This document shows, in pieces, positions 6,196-6,455 of a DNA stretch of 6,455 bases. This DNA comes from Oscillospiraceae bacterium (GTDB lineage Bacteria; Bacillota; Clostridia; Oscillospirales; UBA929): NCBI GenBank assembly GCA_009777685.1, contig WRLJ01000096.1, positions 1 through 6,455 on the forward strand. The letters run 5' to 3'. The position numbers were made by a program, and so were the translations under genes. The number at the start of each line of letters is the position of its first letter. Position 1 is the first letter of the stretch. The notes beneath the pieces were generated by a model that was not told where the DNA came from, ran no database searches, and saw nothing but the letters and a program-made list of their open reading frames with translations.

Positions 6196-6218
6196 AAAAA
6201 GAAAAGGGCTTCGCGCCC
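6196..6218 (-). terminator. Possible minus-strand terminator within repeat copy 1
   Basis: On the minus strand the short hairpin GGGC-GCGAA-GCCC (6206-6218) is followed directly by TTTTCTTTTT (6196-6205). The stem is only 4 bp, so efficiency would be modest, but the T-run is long and a second T-rich hairpin follows. No minus-strand gene is visible to the right, so what it would stop is unknown. Confidence 0.35.
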
Positions 6219-6288
6219 GGGGTTTAGATACGCTAAGACGTTCGCGGCCCGCGCCCTTCTTTTTCTTTTACGGAAAAGAAAAAGAAGC

Positions 6289-6311
6289 AAAAAGAAAAGG
6301 GCTTCGCGCCC
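6289..6311 (-). terminator. Possible minus-strand terminator within repeat copy 2
   Basis: This is the same arrangement in the second repeat: hairpin at 6299-6311 and T-run at 6289-6298 on the minus strand, identical in sequence to copy 1 over this part. Two in series would strengthen any termination of transcription arriving from beyond the right edge. Confidence 0.35.
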
Positions 6312-6389
6312 AGGGCTTAGATACGCTAAGGCATTTGCGGCCCGCGCCGTTCGGGGAAACGCGGGAAAACCCCACACGGGTGCGCATTG

Positions 6390-6417
6390 CCCTCCGGCGC
6401 CTTTGGCGGCCGGAGGG
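6390..6417. other. GC-rich hairpin in non-coding right end
   Basis: CCCTCCGG (6390-6397) pairs with CCGGAGGG (6410-6417), and CGCC (6398-6401) with GGCG (6405-6408), leaving one bulged G and a TTT loop. No T-run follows on either strand, so it is not a standard intrinsic terminator. It may belong to another intergenic repeat. The surrounding stretch 6349-6455 shows no convincing coding frame or promoter. Confidence 0.45.
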
Positions 6418-6455
6418 AACGGGAGGAAACTTCGGGTTTATCCTTGCCCTCCTCT

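Larger units (their letters stand above)
6163..6348. repeat. Two tandem copies of a 93-bp repeat with nested hairpins
   Basis: Copy 1 is 6163-6255 and copy 2 is 6256-6348, directly abutting, with 85 of 93 positions identical by eye. Each copy holds, in order: a perfect 14-bp inverted repeat (CTTCTTTTTCTTTT and its complement) around a 4-nt loop; a second purine run; a short hairpin GGGC-TTCGC-GCCC; a TTAG-ATACG-CTAA hairpin (extended to CTTAG/CTAAG in copy 2); and a GC-rich end CGGCCCGCGCC. Of the eight differences, three fall in the 4-nt loop of the first hairpin while both arms are unchanged. No transposase gene or target-site duplication is visible. It could be a dispersed intergenic repeat of the REP/MITE kind; the class is not recognised. 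Confidence 0.88.

Noticed and set aside
6163..6348. CRISPR array
   Set aside because: Only two directly abutting copies with no unique spacers of regular length between them, and no cas genes.
6033..6377. Minus-strand open frame with a repeated 31-residue unit across the 93-bp repeats
   Set aside because: The repeat length is a multiple of three, so the frame stays open automatically; there is no ribosome binding site, and the frame overlaps the end of the solute-binding protein gene and its terminator.

Overview
The window is GC-rich, apart from one AT-rich intergenic stretch at about 4610-4735 and purine/pyrimidine-rich repeats near the right end. It most likely comes from an endospore-forming Firmicute with a high-GC genome, probably a clostridial lineage such as an Oscillospiraceae relative. 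This is inference from a three-gene GerA-type germinant receptor operon, an RNase P RNA that looks like bacterial type A rather than the Bacillus type B, and sigma-A promoters of standard Gram-positive form. No gene in the window fixes the species.

Layout from left to right. The minus strand carries the N-terminal 112 codons of a thiamine pyrophosphokinase (1-336), running off the left edge. Upstream of it, also on the minus strand, are a strong hairpin (360-391) and the RNase P RNA gene rnpB (about 394-750), whose sigma-A promoter lies at 757-785. Eleven bases beyond that promoter, on the plus strand, a sequence resembling a forespore sigma-G promoter (796-825) leads into a tightly packed operon. 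The operon holds a GerA-family A subunit (851-2374), a GerC-family lipoprotein (2371-3474, overlapping by 4 bp) and a GerB-family permease (3506-4606). The A-C-B order is that of the Bacillus subtilis gerK operon. Together the three would form an inner-membrane nutrient germinant receptor of the spore.

A 14-bp perfect palindrome matching the core of the ParB-binding site parS (4596-4609) spans the last codons and stop of the permease gene. The AT-rich spacer that follows holds a near-consensus sigma-A promoter (4696-4724) and a perfect DnaA-box match (4724-4732). It drives a lipoprotein solute-binding protein of a sugar-type ABC transporter (4798-6114), which ends at a strong intrinsic terminator (6138-6176). 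No permease or ATPase gene follows inside the window. The remaining right end is non-coding: two head-to-tail 93-bp repeats (6163-6348) with nested hairpins, then a further GC-rich hairpin (6390-6417).

The parS match is the most informative single signal. If real, it suggests the locus is near the chromosome origin and that a germination gene doubles as a chromosome-segregation site.
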